Shown here piece by piece: positions 17,468 through 25,524 of a stretch of 64,000 nucleotides of DNA. Under the pieces are notes generated by a model. It searched no databases, was not told where the DNA came from, and saw only the letters and a list, made by a program, of their open reading frames with translations. Origin of the DNA: Bhargavaea massiliensis (GTDB lineage: Bacteria; Bacillota; Bacilli; Bacillales_A; Planococcaceae); the NCBI RefSeq assembly GCF_018390575.1, contig NZ_JAHBCJ010000003.1, positions 62,001 through 126,000 on the forward strand, in the 5' to 3' direction. The position numbers were made by a program, and so were the translations under genes. How positions within the stretch are numbered: the stretch's first letter is position 1; each line of letters opens with the position of its first letter.

Positions 17468-17986
17468 ATGAACGTACTCAAATGGCTTGATAAAAACTTG
17501 GAAGAATATCTGTTAATGTTCCTTAGTGTTTTCACTGTTGTCGTCATCTTCTCACAGGTTGTGATGCGGTATTTGTTCAACAATTCCCTAACATGGTCTG
17601 AAGAGATTGCTCGCTATGCGTTCATTTGGATGATCTATATAGGTGTCAGCTATGGGGTAAAGCGAAACGCCCATCTTGCAGTCGATATCCTTCCGATCAT
17701 GTTTAAGGAAAAGGGGAAATTGGTGTTTGCGATCATTGCAGATTTCTTCTTCCTCATATTCACGATCATTGTCACCATTTATGGATTGGATATCATTGCC
17801 AAGATTACGAGGGAGTCGGCTGCACTTGAAATTCCGATGAGCTATGTATATACGGCACCTGTTGCGGGGATGGGCCTCACAATTATCCGCCTGCTCCAGC
17901 GGTTCGTGCTCCATTATAAAGTGCTGAGGCAAGGCAAAGCGATAAAGCAGAAGCACACCCTCGGCTGGAAGGGTGAGGCTGCATGA
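17468..17986 (+). CDS. TRAP transporter small permease (DctQ family)
   Basis: A 172-residue protein with four hydrophobic helices and the DctQ signature VVMRYLFNNSLTWSEEIARYAFIWM near residues 33-57. It forms the membrane complex with the large permease downstream. AAGGGGGG precedes the ATG at 17468; a GTG nine bases upstream overlaps this ribosome binding site and is less likely. It overlaps the next gene by four bases (ATGA), a sign of coupled translation. Confidence 0.92.
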   Translation: MNVLKWLDKNLEEYLLMFLSVFTVVVIFSQVVMRYLFNNSLTWSEEIARYAFIWMIYIGVSYGVKRNAHLAVDILPIMFKEKGKLVFAIIADFFFLIFTIIVTIYGLDIIAKITRESAALEIPMSYVYTAPVAGMGLTIIRLLQRFVLHYKVLRQGKAIKQKHTLGWKGEAA

Positions 17987-19260
17987 CAGCAACGGCATTC
18001 ATTCTTTTCGGGAGTTTTTTCTTGTTCATGCTTTTGTCTGTTCCAATCGGGATTTCACTAGGACTGTCCGGAGTCGTGACCGCGCTCTATTCCACAAACA
18101 TTTCCATAACATTCCTAACGCAAGGTTTGGTGACTTCAACTGATAATTTTGCACTGATGGCTGTCCCGTTTTTTATTCTTGCCGGTGAGATTATGGGAAA
18201 AGGAGGCATCTCAGGCCGCTTGTTTGCCCTTGCGAATGTGTTTGTCGGCAGATTCACGGGAGGATTTGCCATGGCTGCCGTAATTACCGCAATGTTTTTT
18301 GCGGCGATTTCAGGTTCCGGGCCGGCTACCGTTGCAGCAGTGGGGGGGATCATGATCCCCGCGATGGTCTCACAAGGTTACGACAAGAAATTCGCAACTG
18401 CAGTCGTCGTATCAGCGGGTTCACTTGGTATTATTATCCCTCCAAGTATTCCCATGGTGCTCTTCGGGGTGTCCGGGAATCAGTCAATCGGGGACCTATT
18501 TATGGGGGGGATTTTTCCGGGAATTTTGATGGGCTTTACAATAATAGCCTGGATTTATTTCTATTCAAAGAAGAAGAACTACAAAGGAAACAATGAGCCC
18601 TTCTCCATTAAGGAGATGTGGAGTGCGCTTTATCGGGCAAAATGGTCTCTCCTCGTCCCCATACTGATACTCGGAGGAATTTATGGAGGAATATTCACGC
18701 CGACAGAAGCGGCTGTCGTTGCCGTGGTGTATTCAGCTGTGGTCGGATTCGTTCTTCATCGCGAGCTAACAATCGCTGGTTTTAAACCAATACTTGCAGA
18801 TGCTGCGCTGAATTCCGTTGTTATCCTCTTGATTATCGGAACTGCCAATACATTTGGCACAATTCTCTCTATGGAACAGATGCCAAAGGCGTTTGCCGAT
18901 GCATTGCTGTCACTCTCAGATAATAAATTTACGATTGTATTGCTTCTTCTCTTGTTACTCTTAATTGTGGGCTGCTTCTTGGATACGTCTGCGGCGGTCA
19001 TCATTTTCACGCCAATTTTGCTCCCGGTTGCAATTGGAATTGGGGTAGACCCGATCCATTTCGGCGTTCTCATGATTTCGGCACTGGCACTTGGATTCCT
19101 TACTCCGCCGCTTGGGGTCAACTTGTTTGTAGGTTCCGGCATATCAGGGCTGTCTGTTTCCACGATTGTAAGAGCGGTTGTACCGTTTTTCATTGTGCTG
19201 TTGATTGCGCTGATGTTTATCACATTTATCCCATCTCTATCGTTGCTACTTACGCAATGA
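17983..19260 (+). CDS. TRAP transporter large permease (DctM family)
   Basis: A 425-residue protein with about 12 hydrophobic segments. The DctM signs are the start SVPIGISLGLSG, GGISGRLFALAN, FFAAISGSGPATVAAVGGIMIPAM and IIPPSIPMVLFGV, plus TPTEAAVVAVVYS and FLTPPLGVNLFVGSGI. It carries the sodium-coupled transport path. Its ATG overlaps the DctQ stop. Last gene of the operon; no clear terminator hairpin follows within the next 140 bases. Confidence 0.92.
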   Translation: MTATAFILFGSFFLFMLLSVPIGISLGLSGVVTALYSTNISITFLTQGLVTSTDNFALMAVPFFILAGEIMGKGGISGRLFALANVFVGRFTGGFAMAAVITAMFFAAISGSGPATVAAVGGIMIPAMVSQGYDKKFATAVVVSAGSLGIIIPPSIPMVLFGVSGNQSIGDLFMGGIFPGILMGFTIIAWIYFYSKKKNYKGNNEPFSIKEMWSALYRAKWSLLVPILILGGIYGGIFTPTEAAVVAVVYSAVVGFVLHRELTIAGFKPILADAALNSVVILLIIGTANTFGTILSMEQMPKAFADALLSLSDNKFTIVLLLLLLLLIVGCFLDTSAAVIIFTPILLPVAIGIGVDPIHFGVLMISALALGFLTPPLGVNLFVGSGISGLSVSTIVRAVVPFFIVLLIALMFITFIPSLSLLLTQ

Positions 19261-19361
19261 ATGAGTGCTTGAAGCATATCTGATAAAAGTTGAAATATTT
19301 CTATGATAAAAATCGTGGCAATAACCATAAAAAAATGTATTCCCTTTCATAAACTTGGACA

Positions 19362-19395
19362 ATTGACGTGAGGGATTTGTTATAATTGCGTCAAT
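19362..19395 (+). promoter_or_regulatory. Promoter flanked by an inverted repeat (possible self-operator)
   Basis: TGTTATAAT (ending at 19386) is an extended -10 element. It is framed by ATTGACG (19362-19368) and CGTCAAT (19389-19395), a perfect 7-bp inverted repeat with the -10 box inside. The next gene encodes a helix-turn-helix protein, so autoregulation is possible. Confidence 0.5.
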
Positions 19396-19422
19396 GATAA
19401 TTTGTTCAAGGGGGAGAACTGC

Positions 19423-20097
19423 ATGGCGGCTAACGTGATGGAAGACAAAGAAGCCAAACCACAAAAAACATTTGAGGAAAGGCTCCGGGCGGTGAGTGAA
19501 GTCCTTGAAAAGAAGCGGAAAAAGGGAGCGGTCGCCCGCGAATTCGGCGTCCACCCGAACACGCTGAAAAACTGGCTTGATGCCTACGGGGAATCCGGCG
19601 AGGAGGGCCTCATCCCGAAAAAGCGCGGCCGCCAGCCGAAATCCCCGGGCATCGATCCGAACCGCCGCCTCCGCGAGCTGGAGCGAGAAGTGCGCCGGCT
19701 GCGTGAGGAAAACGACATCCTGAAGAAATTCACGTCGATGGTCGACATTAAAAAGACCGAGCGGTTTGATGCCATTCATGAAATGAAGGATGAGCATAAG
19801 GTCCGCCGGCTCTGCATGACGCTCGACGTGTCGGAAAGCGGTTATTACAACTACGTGAACCGGCCCGAAAACAAGCTGTCCGACCGCGACCGCGAAGACA
19901 TCGCCCTGATGCGTCACCTGATGGAACAGGAAGATGTGCTGGATCCGGACTGGATTTTGCTTGAGCTGAGAAAAGCCGGGCGCACGATCAACCGCCGCCG
20001 CCTTCTCCGCCTTCTTGATCAGATCGACGAGGTCGAGGTGGTTGAAGTCGAAGAAGACGACCATTCCGAGGTAAAGGAAGCCGTCGCGGCCAAATAA
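19423..20097 (+). CDS. IS3-transposase-derived DNA-binding protein lacking the integrase domain
   Basis: A 224-residue protein. Residues about 17-65 are an OrfA-type helix-turn-helix (ERLRAVSEVLEKKRKKGAVAREFGVHPNTLKNW), residues 80-103 a short leucine-zipper-like coiled coil (RRLRELEREVRRLREENDILKK), as in IS3 OrfA. Residues 112-200 match the start of OrfB (KVRRLCMTLDVSESGYYNYVNRP and an HTH_21-like helix set). The DDE integrase core that should follow is absent; instead there is an acidic tail. Both parts are in one frame, there are no inverted repeats beside it, and it has its own promoter, ribosome binding site (GGGGGAG) and terminator. I infer a domesticated regulator. Confidence 0.75.
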   Translation: MAANVMEDKEAKPQKTFEERLRAVSEVLEKKRKKGAVAREFGVHPNTLKNWLDAYGESGEEGLIPKKRGRQPKSPGIDPNRRLRELEREVRRLREENDILKKFTSMVDIKKTERFDAIHEMKDEHKVRRLCMTLDVSESGYYNYVNRPENKLSDRDREDIALMRHLMEQEDVLDPDWILLELRKAGRTINRRRLLRLLDQIDEVEVVEVEEDDHSEVKEAVAAK

Positions 20098-20107
20098 TGC
20101 TTGATCC

Positions 20108-20140
20108 AAACCGCCGGAATGCAGGTTCCGGCGGTTTTTC
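20108..20140 (+). terminator. Terminator after the IS3-derived gene
   Basis: AAACCGCCGGAA / TTCCGGCGGTTT stem with a six-base loop and TTTTT. Confidence 0.9.
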
Positions 20141-20166
20141 ACAATGATTGAAAGGGGATGCGGGGA

Positions 20167-21126
20167 ATGAAGAACATCTTTATTACTAGAAAGCTGCCGG
20201 AAGAGGCTGTCTCAAGACTTCGGGAAGAGTTTGAGGTGGACATGTGGCCGAGCGAGGACGAGGTTCCGCCTAAAGAGGTGCTGATTGAAAAGGCGAAGAC
20301 GGCCCACGCGCTCTGGACGAATGTGGCGGACACCGTCGACAGGGATGTGATAGAAGCAGGGGAAACGCTCCAAGTGATCGCAAACCTCGCCGTCGGCTAC
20401 AACAATATCGACGTCGATACGGCCAAGAAGCGGGGAATCATCGTCACCAACACGCCGGGCGTCCTGACGGAGACGACTGCCGACCTGGCGTTCACGCTCA
20501 TGCTCGCGGCGGCAAGGCAGACCGGCCAGGCGGAGCGCTTCCTGCGCGAGGGCAAGTGGACGTCCTGGTCGCCGATGGGCTTCACCGGCATGGACATCTT
20601 TGGCGCCACGCTCGGCATCGTCGGCATGGGCCGCATCGGCGAAGGTGTCGCACGCCGCGCAGCGGGCTTTGACATGGACGTCCTCTACCACAACCGCACG
20701 CGCAAGCCGGAGGCCGAGTCGATGTTCGGCTTCCGGTACGCCGAGCTGGATGACCTGCTTGGGCAATCCGACTTCGTCGTCATCCTCACACCGCTCACCG
20801 ACGAAACCCGCGGCATGATCGGCGAACGCGAACTCGGCCTCATGAAGGAGACCGCCGTCCTCGTCAACGCCGCGCGCGGCGGCATCGTCGACGAAGAAGC
20901 GCTCTACGAAGCCCTGAAAAACGGGGACATCTGGGCCGCCGGGCTCGACGTCTTCGAAGGCGAACCGATCGGCGCCGACCACAAACTCCTCACTCTGCCG
21001 AACGTGACCGCACTCCCGCATATCGGCAGTGCCAGCGTCAAAACGCGCCTCGCGATGATGCGCATGAACGCGGAAGACATAGAGGCGGTCTTGTCTGGCC
21101 GCACCCCTGAAAACCGGGTGGTGTAA
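20167..21126 (+). CDS. D-2-hydroxyacid dehydrogenase (glyoxylate/hydroxypyruvate reductase type)
   Basis: A 319-residue NAD(P)H-dependent enzyme. Domains: substrate-binding parts at both ends and the nucleotide domain from about residue 105. Marks are NLAVGYNNIDVDTAKKRGI, GIVGMGRIGEGVARRA, HNRTRKPEA (a choice for NADPH), VNAARGGIVDEEAL with the catalytic arginine, DVFEGEP with glutamate and LPHIGSAS with the catalytic histidine. Such proteins reduce glyoxylate and hydroxypyruvate. The start is placed at 20167 behind GGGG; an ATG nine bases earlier is also possible. Single gene; a very small ORF follows after two bases. Confidence 0.88.
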   Translation: MKNIFITRKLPEEAVSRLREEFEVDMWPSEDEVPPKEVLIEKAKTAHALWTNVADTVDRDVIEAGETLQVIANLAVGYNNIDVDTAKKRGIIVTNTPGVLTETTADLAFTLMLAAARQTGQAERFLREGKWTSWSPMGFTGMDIFGATLGIVGMGRIGEGVARRAAGFDMDVLYHNRTRKPEAESMFGFRYAELDDLLGQSDFVVILTPLTDETRGMIGERELGLMKETAVLVNAARGGIVDEEALYEALKNGDIWAAGLDVFEGEPIGADHKLLTLPNVTALPHIGSASVKTRLAMMRMNAEDIEAVLSGRTPENRVV

Positions 21127-21128
21127 AG

Positions 21129-21215
21129 ATGAAGAAACTACTGGTGGCCGGGCTGGTCACACTCGCCGGCGTCCTTTTGAAGCCGAAGAAGGTACAGTCA
21201 GACCGCATCAGATAA
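21129..21215 (+). CDS. Possible 28-residue membrane-anchored peptide
   Basis: ORF MKKLLVAGLVTLAGVLLKPK followed by eight more residues, ending in TAA at 21215. It starts two bases after the dehydrogenase stop codon and has one hydrophobic helix with positive ends. There is no convincing ribosome binding site apart from possible coupling with the gene before it. It could be a real small membrane peptide or chance. Confidence 0.35.
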   Translation: MKKLLVAGLVTLAGVLLKPKKVQSDRIR

Positions 21216-21230
21216 AAGAGGAGAGACATC

Positions 21231-21434
21231 ATGATCCAAACGAGACACATGATCGGCATTCTCGCAGTCACCCTCCTGCTCGTGGCGGCCATTCTTCTGG
21301 CCGTGCAACATTACTTCACCAAGCAGGAAATCAGCGCCCTGACCGAAGGCTGCCTGGACAACGGGGGGACAGTGGACCTCGCGATTTATAACACGTTCAC
21401 CAGCTCGTATGAATTTGATTGCAAAAGCAAGTGA
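21231..21434 (+). CDS. Small membrane protein, unknown
   Basis: A 67-residue protein with one N-terminal transmembrane segment (residues 7-26) and a short outside part with two cysteines (GCLDNGG and FDCKSK) that could form a disulfide. AGAGGAGAG lies before the ATG, and a terminator follows, so expression is likely. I do not recognise a family. It resembles small exported proteins of Bacillus whose role is unknown. Confidence 0.65.
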   Translation: MIQTRHMIGILAVTLLLVAAILLAVQHYFTKQEISALTEGCLDNGGTVDLAIYNTFTSSYEFDCKSK

Positions 21435-21439
21435 AAACC

Positions 21440-21470
21440 AACCGCTTCCCAGCAAGGTGAAGCGGGTTTT
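21440..21470 (+). terminator. Terminator after the small membrane protein
   Basis: AACCGCTTC / GAAGCGGGTT stem followed by TTTATT. Confidence 0.75.
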
Positions 21471-21580
21471 ATTGGAGTGCTGATGTACTCCAAGTGTTGA
21501 GAACTGCAGGAACGTCATGGTAAAAAAGTAAATCGTCTGGTACAATATCCTTGATTTAAGGTAATAGGGGGTATTGCAAG

Positions 21581-22111
21581 ATGAACAAAAGACTATTAGC
21601 CGCGATTTTCGGAAGTGCGATGGTGCTAGCAGCCTGCGGTGGAGAAACAACAGGATCGGACTCGTCAGAACCTGCGGAAGAGAAAGAGACCCAACAGGCT
21701 GAGGAAAAACAAACGGAGTCCGCTGCAGATGGTTTCAGCAAAGAATTTGAACAAGTGATTGTAGATAATGAAAACATCAAAGCCACGCTGACGAAAGTCG
21801 AAAAAGTGGTAGATGAGATGTGGGACGAAGAAAAAGTGGAAGTGACTTTCGAAGTGGAAAACAAGCGGGAAGATACAATTGAAGTACAAGCCCGTGAAGT
21901 ATCCGCGGATGGTAAAATGGTCGATGACGCAATGCTGTCGATGAGCCAGGAAGTCTCTGGAGGCAAGCTCGCAGATGCAGTTCTAGAAATTCAGAACTAT
22001 GAAGGCGACCTTCCGAAAATGGAAGACAATATCGAGATGATCCTCCACATCTTCTCTTGGGATGACATGGACTACACTGAAAATCACCCAGTTAATATTG
22101 ATCTGAAATAA
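21581..22111 (+). CDS. Lipoprotein with DUF4352/DUF5067-like domain
   Basis: A 176-residue predicted lipoprotein. The signal peptide MNKRLLAAIFGSAMVLAACGG has the lipobox LAAC, then an acidic linker rich in glutamate (residues 25-50), then a beta-rich domain of about 115 residues (ATLTKVEKVVDE, VEVTFEVENKREDTIEV, MLHIFSWDDMDY). Immunoglobulin-like domains of this type are common in secreted proteins of Bacillota and bind unknown partners. The -10 box is probably TACAAT near 21540. AGGGGG is before the ATG. Confidence 0.75.
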   Translation: MNKRLLAAIFGSAMVLAACGGETTGSDSSEPAEEKETQQAEEKQTESAADGFSKEFEQVIVDNENIKATLTKVEKVVDEMWDEEKVEVTFEVENKREDTIEVQAREVSADGKMVDDAMLSMSQEVSGGKLADAVLEIQNYEGDLPKMEDNIEMILHIFSWDDMDYTENHPVNIDLK

Positions 22112-22126
22112 TCTATTTAATAGAGC

Positions 22127-22165
22127 GCGCACTGGTTTGAATGAAAGATATCCGGTGCGCCTTAT
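22127..22165 (+). terminator. Terminator after the lipoprotein gene
   Basis: GCGCACTGG / CCGGTGCGC with a 16-base loop and CTTATTTG behind it; weaker than most others in the window. Confidence 0.6.
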
Positions 22166-22254
22166 TTGTGATTGAGCAGCAATCACTCAAGGCTCATCCC
22201 CTCAGAAATCGGGTATGATAAAGGAAGACAATCAGAAAGTGGGGCGGTTACCAG

Positions 22255-22671
22255 ATGAAAGAATGCATCACACCTTACCTAACGTTCTACGGCCGGGCAA
22301 AGGAAGCGGCCGTGTTTTATTCGGACTTGTTCGGAATGGAGAACCTCGGCATCCAAACCTACGGCGAAGCCGACTTCCCGACACCCGAAGGCGCCGAAGA
22401 ATTTGTTATCCACTGCCACTTGAAGCGCGGCAACTTCCAGCTCATGCTCGCCGACTCCACCGAGCCGCAGCCGGAAGTGCCCGTTCGCAGCATCTCCCTC
22501 CTGATCGACTGCGAATCCGAAGAAGAAATCCGCCGCCTCTACAACACCCTCCTCGACGAAGGCCGCCGCATCATGGAAATCCAGGAAACATTCTGGGGCG
22601 CGCTGTATGCAAAGGTGGAGGACCGGTTCGGATTTACTTGGGATTTGAATTATTCAAAAGACCAGAAGTAA
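22255..22671 (+). CDS. VOC-superfamily protein, PhnB-like
   Basis: A 138-residue protein of the glyoxalase/dioxygenase fold in the PhnB-type group: start ITPYLTFYGRAKEAAVFYSDLFG, central HCHLKRGNFQLMLAD, VRSISLLIDCESEEEIRRLY and the end WGALYAKVEDRFGFTWDLNY. Two beta-alpha-beta-beta-beta repeats are recognisable. Members of this group are mostly uncharacterised; some methylate or isomerise small molecules. A GGGGCGG is upstream. Monocistronic with its own terminator. Confidence 0.85.
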   Translation: MKECITPYLTFYGRAKEAAVFYSDLFGMENLGIQTYGEADFPTPEGAEEFVIHCHLKRGNFQLMLADSTEPQPEVPVRSISLLIDCESEEEIRRLYNTLLDEGRRIMEIQETFWGALYAKVEDRFGFTWDLNYSKDQK

Positions 22672-22757
22672 AGGTCGCAGTGTCCGGGGAGATGACAAAC
22701 CGGCTCCCGACTACCGGCTGGCAATGTTGCCGCGGCGATTGCGGCCAATTTGGAATG

Positions 22758-22798
22758 ACCCCCGCTCACTTCCCGGATGGGAGGTGGCGGGGTTTTTG
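22758..22798 (+). terminator. Terminator after the VOC gene
   Basis: Long imperfect stem ACCCCCGCTCACTTCCC / GGGAGGTGGCGGGGTT and TTTTTG. The repeat cluster A1 begins nine bases behind it. Confidence 0.85.
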
Positions 22799-22806
22799 TG
22801 TGAGTG

Positions 22807-22903
22807 CGAATGGCGAGACTGAGGCGCGGAATGACGAGACTGGCGCAGTGAATGGCGAAACCAAGAGTGTGAATGATGAAACCAAAGCCGTGAATGCCGA
22901 AAC
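22807..22903. repeat. Family A 21-bp phased repeat cluster A1 (one arm)
   Basis: Five cores related to CGAATGACGAAAC (reverse complement of GTTTCGTCATTCG) start at 22807, 22828, 22849, 22870 and 22891, exactly 21 bp apart with 8-bp unrelated gaps. There is no opposite arm here. It lies between the terminator of the VOC gene and the first NERD gene. Confidence 0.92.
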
Positions 22904-23079
22904 CATCATTTGAACCAGTGTCAATTGTGACTTTATTAACTCGGCAAAATTAAATTTTGGTATACTTCCTTGATCATTATTTAAATTCGGCATCAATAAG
23001 TGCCTCAATTTGCAATCTTTCCGAACTGAGTATTTCGCTGCTTAATGGCGTGATATGGTTTTACAAAGGGGGGATCGAG

Positions 23080-24069
23080 TTGGGGGTACGGCCATATCCA
23101 TTAGAATTGCTGACGTTGGAATGCATGCAGCGGAGGTTATATCCGGGTCATCGGGAGTTGGTGCGGATTGCCGATCAGATCAAGAGGCTGGAAGCGGGAT
23201 TCAGCGGGGAACAAAAGGTTGATCAATACTTGGAAGGATTGCGATTGCCGAGGGAATGGTGGATCCTGCGGGATATCCGTCTCAGGATTAATAAGTCACA
23301 TGTCGCACAGTTTGACACGTTGATGGTGACGGATCGCGGAATCGGAATCATTGAGTCAAAACTGCTCAGAGGGACACTTCGCTACCAGGAGAACCCCCGC
23401 AGGCTGGAACGCATCGAGGAAGACGGTTCGATTCTTACGTTCGACTGCCCGATCATCCAGCTTGAAAATCAAAAGGAAGGTCTAACCGAATGGCTTCGGC
23501 AAAGGGAACTGATGATGAGCGTTAAAGGCGTGGTGGCCTTTGCCGCCCGCAACACGTGGCTCGGCTTGCCTGAACATGCCCCGTTTGTCTCGGTAAAGGA
23601 ATTGCCATACATCATGCGGCGGGATTTCGGGGCAACAGCCGCCATCGGCAACACCCCAGCTAGTGCAATCGTAGACCGTATCCTCCAGGAGCAGTTGGGA
23701 CCGGAGTGGGTCCGGACCGATCTGCGATATGATATCCATCCTGATGACTATAAAAGAGGTCTCCTATGCGAAACCTGTCATACTATCTTGGGTTGGAAGA
23801 CGATTAGGACGCTAGAATGTGCGAAATGTGGTCAACCAACGGGCAATCCGTACCAGGATGCCCTGCTGGACTGCTTCTTGCTGATCAACCCCATCATCAC
23901 TACCCGGGTCTACTGTGATTTTACCGGAATTCCCTCGGTATCAACCGGACATCGGCACCTGAGCAGTTTTGAGCTGGACGTACTCGGAAGCACCAGCAAA
24001 CGGGCTTTCCGGTTTGATCCGATGAGGCATTTGGCAGGAAAATCACTGATTCAGAAACGTTGCCGCTGA
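23080..24069 (+). CDS. NERD-domain protein 1 with C-terminal zinc ribbon
   Basis: A 329-residue protein with a nuclease-related (NERD) domain at about residues 37-155. The residues expected for a PD-(D/E)xK-like fold are E44 in GE, D79 in AQFDTLMV and E92/K94 in IIESK. A zinc ribbon with C230, C233, C247 and C250 (CETC, CAKC) follows, then a 75-residue C-terminal part with helices. TTG at 23080 behind AAAGGGGGG gives the same N-terminus as NERD protein 2 at 37837; an ATG at 22957 lacks a site. It is clearly paralogous to that gene (VVAFAARNTW and QLENQK identical). Repeat clusters of family A lie on both sides. Function unknown; nuclease action is inferred. Confidence 0.85.
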   Translation: MGVRPYPLELLTLECMQRRLYPGHRELVRIADQIKRLEAGFSGEQKVDQYLEGLRLPREWWILRDIRLRINKSHVAQFDTLMVTDRGIGIIESKLLRGTLRYQENPRRLERIEEDGSILTFDCPIIQLENQKEGLTEWLRQRELMMSVKGVVAFAARNTWLGLPEHAPFVSVKELPYIMRRDFGATAAIGNTPASAIVDRILQEQLGPEWVRTDLRYDIHPDDYKRGLLCETCHTILGWKTIRTLECAKCGQPTGNPYQDALLDCFLLINPIITTRVYCDFTGIPSVSTGHRHLSSFELDVLGSTSKRAFRFDPMRHLAGKSLIQKRCR

Positions 24070-24071
24070 CA

Positions 24072-24217
24072 GTTTCGTCATTTGTCCGTCCGGTTTCATC
24101 ATTCGTTAAGCCAGTTTCATCATTCGGCCGAAAAGTTTCGTCGTTCATGTCCTGGAGGTGGATGAATGACGAAACCGCAGCCCCGAATGACGAAACCGAA
24201 GCCATGAATGACGAAAC
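24072..24217. repeat. Family A 21-bp phased repeat cluster A2 (two arms)
   Basis: Plus-oriented cores GTTTCRTCATTCG start at 24072, 24093, 24114 and 24135; reverse complements start at 24163, 24184 and 24205. All steps inside an arm are 21 bp, the centre is 15 bp. It begins three bases after the stop codon of NERD protein 1. Confidence 0.93.
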
Positions 24218-24253
24218 CACCGCCGCCACCGCCGCCACATTAGCCCCAATATC

Positions 24254-24292
24254 AAAAATCCCCCGCCACGGCAAAAGCCATAGCAGGGGATC
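24254..24292 (-). terminator. Terminator of the metNIQQ-peptidase operon
   Basis: Imperfect hairpin ATCCCCTGCTATGGC / GCCGTGGCGGGGGAT followed by TTTTT on the minus strand, just behind the peptidase gene. Confidence 0.85.
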
Positions 24293-24302
24293 GCATCACA
24301 AC

Positions 24303-25505
24303 TCATTCACCCTTCGCCGCAATCGCCCGCTGAAACTCCTCCCGGATCTCCCGGAGCAGCGATTCTTCCGTAAGCAGCCGGTAGCCTGCAGCGGCAAGGG
24401 CTTTGGCGCCGCGGATGAGGGCTTCGTCGCCTACAGGAGAAGCGGAGGCTTCGCGGAATTCGATCGTGTGGCCGATCAGGTCGTCCGGCCCGATTTTGAT
24501 GTGCGGATGGGCGGTCGGGACGGCGTAGCTGATGTTGCCGGCATCGGTGGAGCCTTTGCCGGAGCGTTTTTCATCGACGACGTGTTCGCCGACCGCTGAC
24601 AGTTCCTGGCCGATCGCCTCGTCGAGGACGCGGTTCAGGACAAAGTCGCGGACTTCATTCTGGAACCGTTCAATCTTGACCGTGGCACCAGTTGCGAGGG
24701 CTGCGCCTTCGGCGACGGCACGGACTTTCGCGGCGACTTCCTCGGTCCGGGCCCAAGTTTCCGCGCGGATAAAGAAGCGGGCAGAAGCATAGTCCGGAAT
24801 GATGTTCGGTGCGTCGCCGCCGTGCGTGATGATGCCGTGAATCCGGACATCTTTCGGCAGTTGCTGGCGAAGTGCGTTGATGCCGTTGAACAGGCCGATG
24901 ACGGCGTCCAGCGCGTTGATGCCTTTTTCCGGGGAGCCGGAGGCATGCGCGGAGCGGCCATAGAAGTGGAAGTCAAGCGGGTCGACGGCGAGCGTTTCGC
25001 CGGTCGGAGCGGTCTTGGCGCCCGGATGGATCATCATGGCGACGTCGACATCCTCGAGGAAGCCATGACGGACAAAGCTTCCTTTCGCGCTGCCGTTAGG
25101 GCCGCCTTCTTCGGCCGGTGTGCCCAGGACGACCACCCGTCCGCCGGTTTCATCCAAGCGTTCCCCGAGGGCAATCGCCGCGGCGACACTGGTCGTTCCG
25201 ATGATGTTGTGACCGCACGCATGCCCAAGTCCCGGGAGTGCATCGTACTCCGCCAGATAAGCGACGGTCGGGCCTTCTTTGCCGCTGTCTTTCACGGCAT
25301 GGAACGCCGTTTCGTGGCCGGCGACACTCCGCTCAACCGTAAATCCCGCTTCCTCAAGCAGCTCGGACAGCCGACCGCTCGCATACACTTCCTCATTCCC
25401 GATCTCGGGGCGGGCGTGGATGTCATGGCTCACACCGATATAGCGCTCGCGGTTTGCATCAATCGTTTCCCAAATCTTCCCTCTCGCATCCTGTGCAACG
25501 GTCAT
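24303..25505 (-). CDS. M20-family amidohydrolase/peptidase
   Basis: A 400-residue zinc-dependent amidohydrolase of the M20D group (aminobenzoyl-glutamate or N-acyl amino acid hydrolases). Zinc and catalytic residues: GHACGHNIIGT near residue 95, the general-base pair in TPAEEGG near 130 and MMIHPG near 160, and the dimerisation domain with SAHASGSPEKGINALDA near 185. It is the last gene of the S-box-controlled methionine transport operon, so it may release methionine or another sulfur amino acid from an N-acyl or peptide form (inference from position). GGAGG is upstream. Confidence 0.88.
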   Translation of the reverse strand: MTVAQDARGKIWETIDANRERYIGVSHDIHARPEIGNEEVYASGRLSELLEEAGFTVERSVAGHETAFHAVKDSGKEGPTVAYLAEYDALPGLGHACGHNIIGTTSVAAAIALGERLDETGGRVVVLGTPAEEGGPNGSAKGSFVRHGFLEDVDVAMMIHPGAKTAPTGETLAVDPLDFHFYGRSAHASGSPEKGINALDAVIGLFNGINALRQQLPKDVRIHGIITHGGDAPNIIPDYASARFFIRAETWARTEEVAAKVRAVAEGAALATGATVKIERFQNEVRDFVLNRVLDEAIGQELSAVGEHVVDEKRSGKGSTDAGNISYAVPTAHPHIKIGPDDLIGHTIEFREASASPVGDEALIRGAKALAAAGYRLLTEESLLREIREEFQRAIAAKGE

Positions 25506-25524
25506 TCCGGTTTCCTCCCTTAAA

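Noticed and set aside
19423-20097. Active IS3 insertion sequence
   Set aside because: No DDE domain, no frameshift signal, no terminal inverted repeats and no target duplication were found.
24060-24230. ORFs that translate the repeats as VSSFxxx and NDETxxx (or SASK) heptads
   Set aside because: The 21-bp step gives seven-codon periodicity in any frame; frames differ between clusters and no ribosome site precedes them, so these are not proteins.
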